A stretch of DNA of 64,000 bases, taken from Adiantum capillus-veneris. Its lineage: Eukaryota > Streptophyta > Polypodiopsida > Polypodiales > Pteridaceae. Shown here piece after piece: positions 1-10,856 of the stretch (its first letter is position 1; every line of letters begins with the position of its first letter). Where the stretch lies: contig CM043952.1 in assembly GCA_014529385.2 (NCBI GenBank), positions 57,575,119 to 57,639,118 on the forward strand, in the 5' to 3' direction. Made by a program: the position numbers and the translations under genes. The notes under the pieces are model-generated. The model made no database searches. It was not told the DNA's origin and was given only the letters and a program-made list of their open reading frames with translations.

Positions 1-81
1 GCCTCGAGCCTGTCATGGTAAAGCAAACAGGGGGCACCACCTAGCTTCAGCGGCTAGGACGCAAACAACACACCACCATAA

Positions 82-150
82 CAAAGTTTTCATCCAAGAG
101 AGATGGATGCTTGGGAGTAATGATGAAGAGGAAAGGGAATGAGATCAAGT

Positions 151-184
<34 letters not shown>

Positions 185-215
185 GGGAGGGGGTATAGCG
201 GCTTAGTACTTAGGC
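82..215. repeat. Extra block with (AG)n in the left Tat-A LTR
   Basis: About 130 bp here have no counterpart in the right LTR near 22317. The block includes a pure AG run at about 152-181. It is either an expansion in this copy or a loss in the other. Confidence 0.6.
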
Positions 216-656
216 ACCACAAAAGTATGGCGAATCCTCACACCCTTCACACATACACAAGCTCACTCCAAAACACAAGACTAGGTGGCGATTCCGCACA
301 CCTCACATGGGCAAAACATTGCAAGAAAACATACTCACAAAACCTCAAGATTTATTTAGAGAATTAGGCGATGAAATGGGGAGCATAGGGTAGGGGAATG
401 AGAAGGGAGAGAGTGGTAGAGCACATGGCGGATAGGTGGGAGTTGATGGCGAAGGCTCGCACGAGGATTATGGCCATCATCCTTCATTTAGTTGCCCTTC
501 ATCTTTCATATCCAAGGGTGTAGAGGTCATGCTCAAGACAAGCATGGTGATTGCGGTGATGGTGATGGTGTGGGTGTGTGTGTGTGCACTAGGCACACAC
601 AATGCATAGTGTGTTCTTTGGTGATGTTGTGTGTGTTTAGTGTGATGGTGACCCCT

Positions 657-667
657 CTTTATATAGG
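657..667 (-). promoter_or_regulatory. Probable TATA box of the Tat-A LTR (left copy)
   Basis: Minus-strand CCTATATAAAG is preserved in both LTRs (here and at 22756-22766). It lies inside the LTR in the element sense direction, as expected for the LTR promoter. No transcription start was tested. Confidence 0.5.
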
Positions 668-1499
668 GGAGGAGGGGGGGGAGAAATTCTAGAATTTAGA
701 AATGAAGAAATCATTATCTACATAGGCCATGTGACTGTGGGCCCCACTTGTCTGGCTGTGTGTATATGTGCCAGAACAGCAGTCTCATGAGAGAGAGACT
801 AAGAGAGAGAGATGGGTTGATGAAAAAAAGTGAGAGGTGACATGGAGAATAAAGTAATTACAAGAGGGGAGAGAGGGTAGTGTGTTCAGAGGTGAATCTG
901 TGTGCAGATGTGTGTGAACACAAGAAAAATCAGGTAACCACCGGGTGGGGATGGGTCTGTGGGCACCTTTTTCAGTGAAACTGAGTGTGTGTGAGTGTGG
1001 GGGAGGTTATTTAGCTACAAGACAAGAGACATGGCGCCCTTTAGAGAGAGAGGGGGGTATTTGGGTCATTGGATATGATAGGAGAGAGAAAGAGGGGGTG
1101 GGGTATACTATTTTGGAAGATAGGATAAGTTGCATGTGAGTTAGGGTGCATTATTGGTGAGTTATAATGCATTATTGGTGAGAGGCGGGGTAGCTTGAGG
1201 GGAGAGAGAAAGGAGAAAGGACAAGGGGAAGAGAGAGGGGGTTGACCTTTTGAGTGGAGGAGAGGAAAAGGGACACCCGGCGGGACAACAGTGAAGAAAA
1301 AGGAGGCAAGGTGGGGATGGGCTACCCCGTAGGCATGAGGTGGCCTATTTTACCTTTCTTATATATTTACATAATCATACTTTATTTTTTCTTACTTTTT
1401 CCAATGCCTTTTATCACTCCCTCCATAAGAGGGGGTTTTCATGGGGTGGGGACGAGAGAAGAGGGGTATGGGAGCTTGGCTTGTGAAAAGCCCCCATCA

Positions 1500-3600
1500 G
1501 TGTCTGTGGTTCAGGCATAAGTGACCTAGTGCCGGCCTTTTGACACAACTTACATGTTTTGCACCAGTGGTGTACATCATGGTTGAAGCTAGGCCATATG
1601 AAGCCTGCCTGCAAGATTTTCCTACTTGTTATGTCTAGGGCAAAGTGACCACCACAAAGCCCGTCGTGACAGCTAGCAATTACTCCCGTGATTTCTTGAG
1701 ATAGAGGGACCTTCCTAAGTATTTGGTCCTTACCCTTACAATACAAACCGTCATTGATGAGTCGATACCTTGTGGCCTTCCGCGTCAGCCATTGCTTCTG
1801 TCCCTTTGTTAAATCTGATGGGCATTCACATGTTTCCAAAAAATTCATGATGTCAGGCAAGGCATCACTTCCTTGAAATAGAGGGAGCTTTAGTTTTATT
1901 GCTCCAACCACCACTTCTTGTAGTCTTTCAGTTGCTAGGGCATCTGCTTCTTGGTTTTGAGCCCTTGGGATATGGTGTATTTGAACTTCTTCAAACTTAC
2001 CCAACAAGGTTTTTACACCACTTAAGTGAGTCCTTAAACTAGGATTCTTGCATGTCCATGCTCCATTTACTTGCCTTACTAGAAGTAGAGCATAGCCAAA
2101 TACATTAAGGCGTTGTACACCTTGCGAGACACACCATTGTAGACCCTTGGTTAGTGCTGCATACTCAGCTTCATTGTTATAATGTGAATCTAACAATTGG
2201 CCCAACGAAAATACCTTTGTCCCTTTGTCATTAAAGACCACTATGTCTGCAGCTGCTTTGTCGGACGCTCGCTTGTAGGCTCCATCAAAGTAGAGAGAGT
2301 ATGCTCCTTCTACCATAGGTGGTACTGGAGGTAATCGGACTTCTCCTTCCTTAGATTGCTTCTCCTTCCCTTCAAAGACTTGGTAGATCATGAGTCCCCC
2401 CAAACTTGCCCTTGTCGTGCTTTCTACCTGTACCGTGTAGTCAAACTCTTGCAGACGAACTAGCCATTTAGTAATTCTAGCAGACACATCCATGTGTTGT
2501 ACAACATAGGGAAATATTTCATCCGTGGTTAGAATCACAAATTTCTTAGGCAGCAAATATGACCTAAACTTTGTAGTTGCAAATCTAAGAGCTAGGACTA
2601 AGTGTTCCACATGGGTGAAACCTTTCTCTCCTGCTGTCATCATTCGACTAGAGAAGTAGATTGGCCTCATGAAAGATTTTGTCGTATCCTTTTGGAGTAG
2701 CACAGTCCCCAATGAGTCATCACCAACACTTGAGGTGACATAGAATTTTTCATCCCACTTAGGTGGTGAGATAGTTGGCAGAGTGGCTAAGACCTCCTTT
2801 ACCTTGTTGTAGTGATATTCGCTTTCCTCGTCCCAAGTGAAAGTTGATCTTTGAGTGAGTTGTTGCAGTGGTAGAAGAAGTTGTGATAGTAGATGTATGA
2901 ATCTACTTAAGTACCTCACCTTCTGTAGAAAAGAGACCAGTTGACGTGCGGTCGTTGGTGAAGGTAGGGCTATGAGTGCGGACACCTTACTTGGGTCGGC
3001 GTTGATACCTCTTGCTGAAATTTCATGGCCTAGTAGAATGACTTTACTCTCCCCAATGTGACATTTATCCACATTAAGTTGTCCACCTAGGCTCTGCAAC
3101 CTTGCCAAACCTTCAATTACCTTTTCTAAATGTGAAATATGGGAGCTATATATACAAAAATCATCAATGAACACTCTTATGGATGTTCCAAAGAACGGTT
3201 GAAAAACATATGTGACATATCTTTGGAATGTGGCAGGTGCATTTGTGAGACCAAATGGCATAACCCTGTATGCAAAACAACCCCATGGCGTGATAAAAGT
3301 GGTTTTTAGCTAATCTTCCAAGGCTATGCGTATTTGAAAGTATCTTGAATAACCATCACAGACGGTATGGCATTCAAAACCCGCTACTTCATTCAGAATT
3401 TCATCCAAGAAAGGGAGAGGAAAGTGGTCTCTCTTTGTAGCTGCATTTAGTGCTTTGTAGTCAACATAGACCCTCCACTTACCATTATTTTTAGGCGTCA
3501 CCACTACGGGTGACACCCATTTTGAGTTTTCTACAGGATAGATGAATCCCGCCTCCAGCAGTTTCCTTACCTCGGCCAAGAGTGCCTTTTCTTGTATGAC
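1500..3600 (-). pseudogene. pol: Tat-A pol: RT, RNase H, second RNase H, start of integrase
   Basis: In minus-strand order there is reverse transcriptase with WVSPVVVTPKNNGKWR and [14 protein letters not shown], an FIDDF active-site box, and a Ty3-type RNase H. An archaeal-like RNase H follows (LYFDGAYKRA, then NNEAEYAALTKGLQ) at about 1920-2310. After it comes an integrase zinc region, with GGHFALDITSRKIL and a CKLCQ pair at about 1560-1700. Domain order RT-RH-aRH-INT is that of plant Tat elements. Only the beginning of integrase is recognisable. The gene is a fossil with several breaks. Confidence 0.85.
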
Positions 3601-5776
3601 CCCCCAGTCGTTGTAGGTTTTTCACAACTGGTTTTACCCCTTCCTTCAGATTAATATGATGTTCCACCACTGTAATGCCTGTGATTCTTTCATAGTTGTC
3701 AATGAACAGGTTAGGAAATCCCATCAACATTTGCAAAAAACTATCTTTCTCCTCAAGTGTTAATTCCGTCGACAACATACCCTTCAACCTACTTCCTCCT
3801 AGGCCAGGTGATTTTCTCTCCTCTTCATTGGGTTTCCCTTTTGGTGATGGATCACCAGTTATGCTTACCCTTTGTGGATCCTTCATAATGATACCCATCA
3901 CATCAATGGAACTGTCACTTTCGTCGGTGGACGTGGTCTCCTCCTCAGATATGGAAGATTCTCTAGTGGTTTCATTTGCCGATGTTCCCAGATTCATTTG
4001 CTTCTGCTTGCCAATCCTCATGTCGTAGTAGATTGTCTCCCCTTTCTTACCGGTCATGCGTAGAAGGCCAGTACCCCAGTCCTGTTTTGTCTTCATGGCC
4101 ATCAACCATGGCCTTCCCAAAATTAGTGGATAGCCCTCCCCCTTAGTAGGCATTACAAAAACATCTACCTCTACCGCAGTGTTGAAAGCTTTGATTTTCA
4201 CGGCACTTACCACACCCACACACTTTACTTTTGCGTTGTTTGCCATCTTTGCCTTGCATGGAGAAGGCTTGTCAACCTCGAGCCCTAATCGAAGCATCAT
4301 AGCTTTGCTCATTACACAGATTTGTGCACCTCCATCAATGTAGGTGTTTCCAACCCTCTTTTCTTTTATGTTTATGTCGACAATTGGAAGGATGTCATCC
4401 ATGTTGCATCCTGAAATTGCTGCGGCTACCTTTGTTTTGGAGCGTCTTGTACTTACCATTTTAGACCATTGTCGCCTTACTTTAGGTACAAGATGTAGCA
4501 ACTGTGGCCATGTAATCTTCGGTCCTTGCTCTGCCACATCCAATGTTAGATCATAGGGCTTAGAAATTTCCCCTAGCTGGAAGTCGGTGATGCCCAATTT
4601 CCGTCGTGGCTTGGATGGCCTCTTGCTAGTTTCTCCTCTCATGCTTCTCTCATCATCTGATTGTGTAGCTTTCTCCCTCCTAGCTCTTTTCACAGTCATG
4701 GCTTCAAGTGGTTCTAAAAAGGTTACCTTCTCCTTACCCTTGTCCCTCTCGTTTGCTCTGGGTGGATCCACTACTATGGATTTTCCTTTCTCTTCTAGCC
4801 TTATGATGTTTACAGGGCGATCACGTGGTGGGGCTGGTGGAAGAGGTGGGATGGATGCTTGTAGTGGTGTCTGGGGTGGACGTAGAATTTGTGTTGGTTG
4901 GGGTGGTGCTCGGGGTGGGGGTGTTCTTTCTCTAGGGGGTGACAATTGGTTCCTCCTACCTCCTCTATTATAGTTTTGTCGTGGTTTGGGACAGTAGTAC
5001 ATACCGTGACCATCTTCTCCGCAGTTGTAGCAATGATACTCCCTGTTTTGTTGTCGTGCTCTTCCAGGGTCTTGATCTCTTTCTTGACTCCTCCCTTGCT
5101 GTATTAAGTGGACAGACAAATTCTGCAGTTGGTCAGTAATATGGGCCAACATATCTTGTTGGTCATCTCTTACCCCAAGAGCCGGTGGTGGTGGTATGGT
5201 GGTTGTCGTAGTTGCTGGTCGACGCGATGTTCTTGCTTCTGTTGACTCCGTTTCTTTGGCTTTCATTCGCAGCTTCTTGTCCTTAAGGCGAGCAATCTCA
5301 ACGGCTAACTCGTACGTAGCCGGGAATCTACCTTTCACCTTCTCCTTGAGAAGTGGCCATAAGCCATGCGTGAACCGATCATTTTTTAGGAAATTGGGTG
5401 CGGCTTCCCCCCTTGCCAGTGACTCAACCCACCGTTCCCACAAATCCACAAATTTGGTCTCATAGGTGGCATATTCTAAAAGACCCTCCTGCTTCAAGTC
5501 TCTCAACTTGTCCCACAACTTTTCTGAAGTGGTACCTCCCCCAAAGTGCCTCTTAAAAGCGGTTTTTAAGGGTTCCTAGTCATCCTTGGTTGCTTGTGGA
5601 AGTGTATTGTACCATGATCTAGCTTCTAGCTTCATGAGATGCTTAAAGATTCTAACCCGGGATTCATCCGTATCTTTGTTGCTCACTACACATGCTACTT
5701 CAAAGTCATCTAGGAAGTCTGTTACCAAATCCTCCCCCTTCTTTCCTTTAAATGTTGGAAATGCTACACTTGCCAT
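3600..5776 (-). pseudogene. gag: Tat-A gag and protease region
   Basis: The likely gag start is the ATG at 5776 (MASVAFPTFKGK), followed by a retrotransposon gag domain with KFVDLWERWVESLARGEAAP. A CCHC zinc knuckle (CYNCGEDGHGMYYCP) lies near 5010-5050, then a proline-rich linker. A retropepsin-type aspartic protease has IDGGAQICVMSKAMM near 4330 and LILGRPWLMAMKT near 4110. The layout resembles that of Tat-B (8079-10142), to which it is related but well diverged. The region is broken in more than one place. Confidence 0.8.
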
Positions 5777-5849
5777 GATTACTGAGAGAGAGCTAGAAAG
5801 ACACACTGCTTAACTTGCAAAAGTTTTTTTCTTCTTTACAAGGAGGCGT

Positions 5850-7002
5850 TGTCAGGAGTTTTTTTGAGCAAGGGATTGCGCATATGTACATACACATGCA
5901 TGGTGCATCGAATAAAGGATTACCCAATTTCCATAGCCAGGTGGTTACGTGGGGCCCACATGTGTACAGGTAGGACAGCATGTACATAGTGCAGCGATTT
6001 TCACTATTATCAATACTAGTGTGTTTTTTCAACAATAAGGAGGAGTTGGTAGCGCGTAAAACTTCTCGAGGAAGCTATCCGCGGGCCGACGACGTGAGGT
6101 CAGCAGGTGCGTCAGATGGCATCTAGTGGCGTCAGGAGGGCGAACGAGGTCAATATTTGCACGCGGATGAGGACGGACACAACGTGGGTGTTTTCTTGTG
6201 AGAGTTATGCAGAAAGGTCATCATTAGGACCACTTTTTGGGGCCACTTCACGTGGTGGCAAGATGCATTATTGGAAAAAAGTTGAGTGCCCGGTGTGCGA
6301 ATGATGCAAAAAGGTGACAACTATGCACTGTGAGGTCAGTTTTTGGCCTGTTCGGGGTCCGTTTGAGGTCATCTAAAAGGCTAAGGGTGCCCAACTAAAA
6401 AATCTAAGTGTGGGAACTGAAAAAAAAGAGAGAAGACCAGAAAAAACGTGGAGAAGAGAGGAGGAACAGCCGCAGGTGTGTTTTTGGTGTTTTTGGAGCC
6501 TGTTTTGGCCGTAAACTGCTCATCCGAGGTCGGATTTGAGCACTTTGACATTGTAGACTGGGGTTTTGGGCCGTTCCGGTCGCGATGGCACTATCCATTT
6601 TGCCAAATTCCTCACTCTTTTCTTGCTGTTTTTTTGTGTAAGTTTCTCCTATGAGCGAAGTTTCTGCTCCAGTTTGTGATTGTGTCTGGTATCTTTTACC
6701 CATATTGTGTGAGCTGTTTGCCCCATTGGTGTTGGCCCAAGCTCAATTGTATCTAAACATAAAAAATTATCCTCTTTTGAGCTGAGTTTTTTGTGTGTGT
6801 GTGTGTGTGTGTGCGTGTCTGTGTGGAGTGGGCAAGTGGATAGTCTCTCTCCTCTCACTGTCTCGGTCAGGTGTGTTCCCTGTCTCGGTCAGGTGTGTTG
6901 TCTAAGCCGAGTGGTGCCCCATAGTGTGTGTGTGTGTGTATCTTCCCAAGAGTGTGTGTCGGGTCGTTATAGAGGCGCTGTGTGTGTTTCATCCCGCTCA
7001 CA
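5850..7002 (+). repeat. 5-prime LTR of Tat-B
   Basis: This 1153-bp LTR runs TGTCAGG...CTCACA. It matches 20413-21382 except for a block of about 170 bp at 6303-6470 that the 3-prime copy lacks. GT microsatellites lie near 6790-6815 and 6925-6940. Confidence 0.9.
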
Positions 7003-8078
7003 TTCTTTTGGCGCCCCCACGGAGGATCTTCTTCGAGTACCTTCTGCTTCGAGCTTCGAGCTTTGAGCTTCGGGATTACAGGTTACAGGTTGCAGATTAC
7101 AGGTTACAGGTTACAGGTTATAGGTTAGAGGGACAGGTACAGGTACAGGTGATTCACACAGGTACAGGTAGCTGGAGTACAGTGATATACTAGCAGTGAT
7201 GTCACTTGCAGTTGTTGTGGGAATGCATCACTTGGCGCCTATTTGAGCACATTGTCTGCTGGATTGTACGTTACTTGTGGAAACTGCCATTGTACGCATT
7301 TGTGGAGCCATACTTGGTTGTATTTGGCAGTCCCAGCCATTTCTGAGACTTGGTCTGGAAGATAGTCATTTCTGAGACTTGACTATATGCGATTTGCATT
7401 AGCCTTCATGTGAGGGTCGATAGCGTGAGGTTTTTATTGAGCTGTCTCAAATGTGGAGATCCTTTCGGTGATACAGGTAGCTGGAGCACCCTTTTTGTGA
7501 CCTCGCCATAGGCTATGTATTAGTGAGTCCTACTTGATGCTTGGGTTCTATTGTTGACAGTTTATGCATACATAGACAGTCTATATTTTGGGTTCCTACT
7601 GCTCTACTTCTGGGGAAACTCTGTCGAAATTTTCCCAAGTTATGATGGCTGGTTTTTTGGTATTTTGAGCCATTTATGCTGTTATGCTGCTGAAATTTGG
7701 GAAAAAATCAGAGGATAAGTCAGGTGTGCCTTCTTGGGAGCTTCATGGTTGGCTTTAATGGATGATCAAAATGGCCCTCAGTTCACTCCTTTTCATTTAA
7801 CTCAAAGAATTCAGATTAATGTTCATGTGTCCAGGAAGATCTTTTTCCAGCAGCGCATAGTCTTTATGTTTGGGCCAAGAAGATTGAGGGAGATCCTGGA
7901 ATGTCCTTTGCCTGTTGTCATTCCGATGATTAACTATGAGAACTCATTTGATGTGCATGTGTTTGTCCTTATCTAAAGCTGAGCTCCATTGAAGTTTCTG
8001 GGGATTGGGTAGTGAAAAGTTTTGGGTTCTTGCACGTGTGTTCGAAGGGGTTCTCAAAGCATCATAATTTGGGTAGCC
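7003..8078 (+). other. Tat-B untranslated leader with ACAGGT repeats and a module shared with Copia-2
   Basis: No convincing reading frame is present. Short TTACAGG and ACAGGTAC repeats fill about 7073-7165. From about 7400 to 7660 the sequence is clearly related to the leader of the unrelated Copia-2 element (about 53310-53780): ATCCTTTCGGTGATACA at 7459 and GGGGAAACTCTG at 7612 recur there in the same order. Such a leader would be expected to hold packaging and dimerisation signals, but that is inference. Confidence 0.7.
7009..7028 (+). promoter_or_regulatory. Primer-binding site of Tat-B (tRNA-Asp type)
   Basis: TGGCGCC followed by GGAGGATC lies 6 nt after the LTR. It resembles the tRNA-Asp primer site used by plant Tat and Athila elements, with several mismatches in the middle. 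Confidence 0.65.
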
Positions 8079-10142
8079 ATGGCTTTCTCTTATCCGGAGT
8101 TTCATGGAAGAAATGATGAAGATGTGGAAGAATTTTTGGAAAAGATGGAGGCTGCCTGCATTAGCAACCAGATTCATGACCCTACGCAAATGTTACGCCT
8201 TCTCCAAATTTGTTTGAAGAGTGATGCACGAGTTTGGTCTAAAGCATTTGAAGAGGAGTTGCGTGTAGCAGATCCACCTATAAGATTGAGTTGGGACAAT
8301 CTAAGGCATGGATTGGAAGTGGAGTTTGTGAAGATAGAAGATCCTGACAAAGTGTGGCAAGAAGTACAAGGTTTGGTGCAGAAGGAAGGTGAGCCAGTAG
8401 ATGCGTACATACGTAAGTTTTCATTGGCATGGGAGCGAATGTGCAAGGCTTTAGCACGACAGGTACCCCCGCCTGACATGATGAAGAAGGACAGGTTCTT
8501 GGCTGGTCTTTGGGAGAATATACGTTGGAGAGTGGAGCTAAAGAAGCCTAGGACATATGAGGATGCACTAGAGGTAGCAAGGAACAAAGAGTGGAAGCTG
8601 AGGAAAATGAGGCAGTTAGGGGTGGAGTCTTTGCCAATGAGGTCTGAATTTCAGCCTATAGAGTCTTTACAAGGGCGCATGTCAGTGGTTCATCATGAAC
8701 CAGTGGTTCCTGTTACTACTCAGGTTATGCCAACAGTGGTCACTACAGCAGTGCAAGATGATGGGCTAAGGCAAGACACGAGGCAAATGGTAGATTTGAT
8801 GAAGAATCTCAGCCTAAACATGCTAGGTCAAGTGGGAAATAATCGAGGTCGAGGGAGGTTTGCAAATCATCCAGAAGGTGAAGAAAGGCCTAGGAATGGT
8901 GTTGGACAAAGCAATGGTAGGTTTTGGAGGCAGACGCCCACATGTTATAATTGTGGAGAGTTGGGTCACATCAGCCCGCAATGTGATAAGCCACCAAGGA
9001 TGGGGGGAGACATGTATCCATTGCCAAGACAGGTGCTAACTAGGTCAAATGATTATGGCATTGAAATTAAGGGAGATGAAGGAACTAGTGGACTGACCCA
9101 GGAGGAAAAAGGAAAGACAAAAGTGCTAAGTGTAGTCACCTTGGAGAAGGCATCAAAGCTAGAGGATACATTAGTGATGCCTATTGGGAAGAGGACCACA
9201 AAGGAAAAGGAAGGAAGAAGTGCCCCAGGTCCTAGTAAGAAGAAAGGAAAGAGCCATGAAGGCGAGGATGTCAAGGCCAAGAGGAAAAGGAGAGCTCGTC
9301 AAAAGTTTCATGTTTCAGATTTTCCACTAGGGGATGGGCAATTAAGCTATGACTTGAGGGAGGATCTGACAAGCAGGAAGGCAGATGTTACTTTTGGGCA
9401 GCTTATAGAGATGGTGCATAAGCTAAAGCGACAGTGGAAGAGGATGGTTAACCCAATGGAGAAAGAGCCAGAGAGAGGTTCAGTAAAGGTGTTGGCAATG
9501 GATGAGCTACCAGACATTTGTCCAATAGTAGATGTGTGGCATAAAAGGAAAAATTTGGGACAAGGTTATGTGGATGGCGGAGCCCAAATATGCGTCATAA
9601 CACACTCATGCGTTGAGAAGATGGGTCTCACAGTGGCTGGGGTGTCAGGGTTTCGGATCAGATTGGAAAACCATCAAAAAGTAAAATGCTTGGGTGTTGT
9701 AAAGAGCTTAGAAGTGGAGGCATATGATGCAAAGGCAGTGGTTGATTTTCATGTGATGCCAGCAGGGTTGGGAGCATATCCTATTATACTGGGCAGACCA
9801 TGGTTACGTGCAGTGGGAGCTGTTCAGGATTGGCGACATGGTACGATTAGCCTCTATGGAAAGACAGGTACCAAGAAGCTTTATAATATGGACACAAGGA
9901 AACGATTAGAGGAGCTTTATGAAGATGAGGATGAGTCTAGTGATGAAGACTCTTCCACGGTGACAGATGAGGACACTGATAGCACTACCAGTAGTGATGA
10001 GGATGCTGATGTTGCATTTCTTTTGATGGACAAAGAAATCCAGGAGATTGGTTTAGTTGCATTTGCGAATGAGGTTGAAGATGAAAGTGAAGGGCCTTAT
10101 GAAGTGATTGAAGGGCTGATGCAAACCAAGGTTGAGTTGTGA
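8079..10142 (+). CDS. gag: Tat-B gag-protease polyprotein
   Basis: The frame opens further upstream, but the ATG at 8079 in a good plant context (gccATGg) begins the conserved MAFSYPEFHGRNDEDVEEF. Residues about 1-190 form a retrotransposon gag domain with AYIRKFSLAWERMCKALARQ. A CCHC zinc knuckle (CYNCGELGHISPQC) lies at about 8940-8985, followed by a basic, Lys-rich linker. A retropepsin domain has YVDGGAQICVITHSCVEKMG near 9565-9625 and IILGRPWLRAVGAVQDW near 9785. The tail is acidic and Ser/Asp-rich. The product would form the virus-like particle shell and the processing protease. It is the best preserved gag of the left half of the window. Confidence 0.85.
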   Translation: MAFSYPEFHGRNDEDVEEFLEKMEAACISNQIHDPTQMLRLLQICLKSDARVWSKAFEEELRVADPPIRLSWDNLRHGLEVEFVKIEDPDKVWQEVQGLVQKEGEPVDAYIRKFSLAWERMCKALARQVPPPDMMKKDRFLAGLWENIRWRVELKKPRTYEDALEVARNKEWKLRKMRQLGVESLPMRSEFQPIESLQGRMSVVHHEPVVPVTTQVMPTVVTTAVQDDGLRQDTRQMVDLMKNLSLNMLGQVGNNRGRGRFANHPEGEERPRNGVGQSNGRFWRQTPTCYNCGELGHISPQCDKPPRMGGDMYPLPRQVLTRSNDYGIEIKGDEGTSGLTQEEKGKTKVLSVVTLEKASKLEDTLVMPIGKRTTKEKEGRSAPGPSKKKGKSHEGEDVKAKRKRRARQKFHVSDFPLGDGQLSYDLREDLTSRKADVTFGQLIEMVHKLKRQWKRMVNPMEKEPERGSVKVLAMDELPDICPIVDVWHKRKNLGQGYVDGGAQICVITHSCVEKMGLTVAGVSGFRIRLENHQKVKCLGVVKSLEVEAYDAKAVVDFHVMPAGLGAYPIILGRPWLRAVGAVQDWRHGTISLYGKTGTKKLYNMDTRKRLEELYEDEDESSDEDSSTVTDEDTDSTTSSDEDADVAFLLMDKEIQEIGLVAFANEVEDESEGPYEVIEGLMQTKVEL

Positions 10143-10289
10143 AAGAAGCAGGAATTAATGACGCAAATGATTAGTGGAGACCTCTCAACTATGGAGAAGG
10201 ATATACATTTGCATATGCTGGCTAGTTTTCCTGATTTGTTCATTACTTCATATGAAGAGATCAGAGGGTTCAAGGGTGAAGAGATGCAT

Positions 10290-10292
10290 ATA
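10290..10292 (+). repeat. CACTA target-site duplication, left copy (ata)
   Basis: The trinucleotide ata precedes CACTACAAGAGG here and follows CCTCTTGTAGTG at 17245-17247. This is the 3-bp duplication typical of CACTA insertions. Confidence 0.9.
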
Positions 10293-10304
10293 CACTACAA
10301 GAGG
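10293..10304 (+). repeat. CACTA terminal inverted repeat, left
   Basis: CACTACAAGAGG is the exact reverse complement of 17233-17244. Similarity stops after about 12-13 bp. Confidence 0.92.
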
Positions 10305-10311
10305 TTGTGTG

Positions 10312-10495
10312 CTCTCGCGACGCTGTTAGCGACCGAAATACACTGGGTTTTTATAACCCCCGGCGTCGCTAAAACCGTCGCTACGAGAGCATTGCTATAT
10401 GCGTCACTATATAGAGACGCTCATAGCGACGTTTACACTGAAGACTATAGCGACGCTACAAAGCCATAAATAGCGACGGTTATAGCGACGCCCGA
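10312..10495. repeat. CACTA left subterminal motif array
   Basis: About ten GCGACG/CGTCGC hexamers in both orientations, often within TAGCGACG, crowd these 180 bp. In En/Spm such subterminal repeats are the binding sites of the smaller transposase protein. The same motif recurs at the other end, 17125-17220. Confidence 0.75.
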
Positions 10496-10856
10496 GAGAA
10501 TTTTTTTTTGGTGGCAAGGCATTGAATGCCCTGCCACCCATCAACCATATTGTACTTGATTCACTTTTTTAAAAAAGTGCAAGGGTAGATAATAGACCCA
10601 AAATAGTCACCCACAAGATGCATTGTTTGCAAAATTGACAATTGTACACATCATAGGCAAAATGAATTGATTGGCAAATGTAATAATGACAATTGTACAA
10701 CATCATAGGCATAAAGAATTGATTGGCAAAAGGAACTGCGGTGATAAATGTAATAATATACATGGTTCAAAAAGACGTATAAAATCCGTCTCATGATACA
10801 TAAGCTATGAGAAACCCTAAACTAATGCTATCTAGCTACGGCTAAACTGACGTCGT
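10496..10856. other. CACTA non-coding interval with a degenerate tandem repeat
   Basis: A roughly 50-bp unit beginning GACAATTGTAC and ending ATGTAATAAT occurs twice at about 10636-10757, the second copy with a 17-bp insertion. No coding sequence was recognised. Confidence 0.6.

Larger units (their letters stand above)
1..1499 (-). repeat. LTR of Tat-A (left, 3-prime copy in element sense), truncated by window edge
   Basis: This stretch aligns almost base for base with 22235-23598 and ends in the same CCCCCATCA. It is rich in GT and GA microsatellites. The ORFs seen across it on the plus strand do not match known proteins and recur in the other LTR, so they are chance frames. Confidence 0.9.

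Noticed and set aside
3696-5465. Plus-strand reading frames over Tat-A gag
   Set aside because: They are opposite-strand shadows of the gag-protease sequence.
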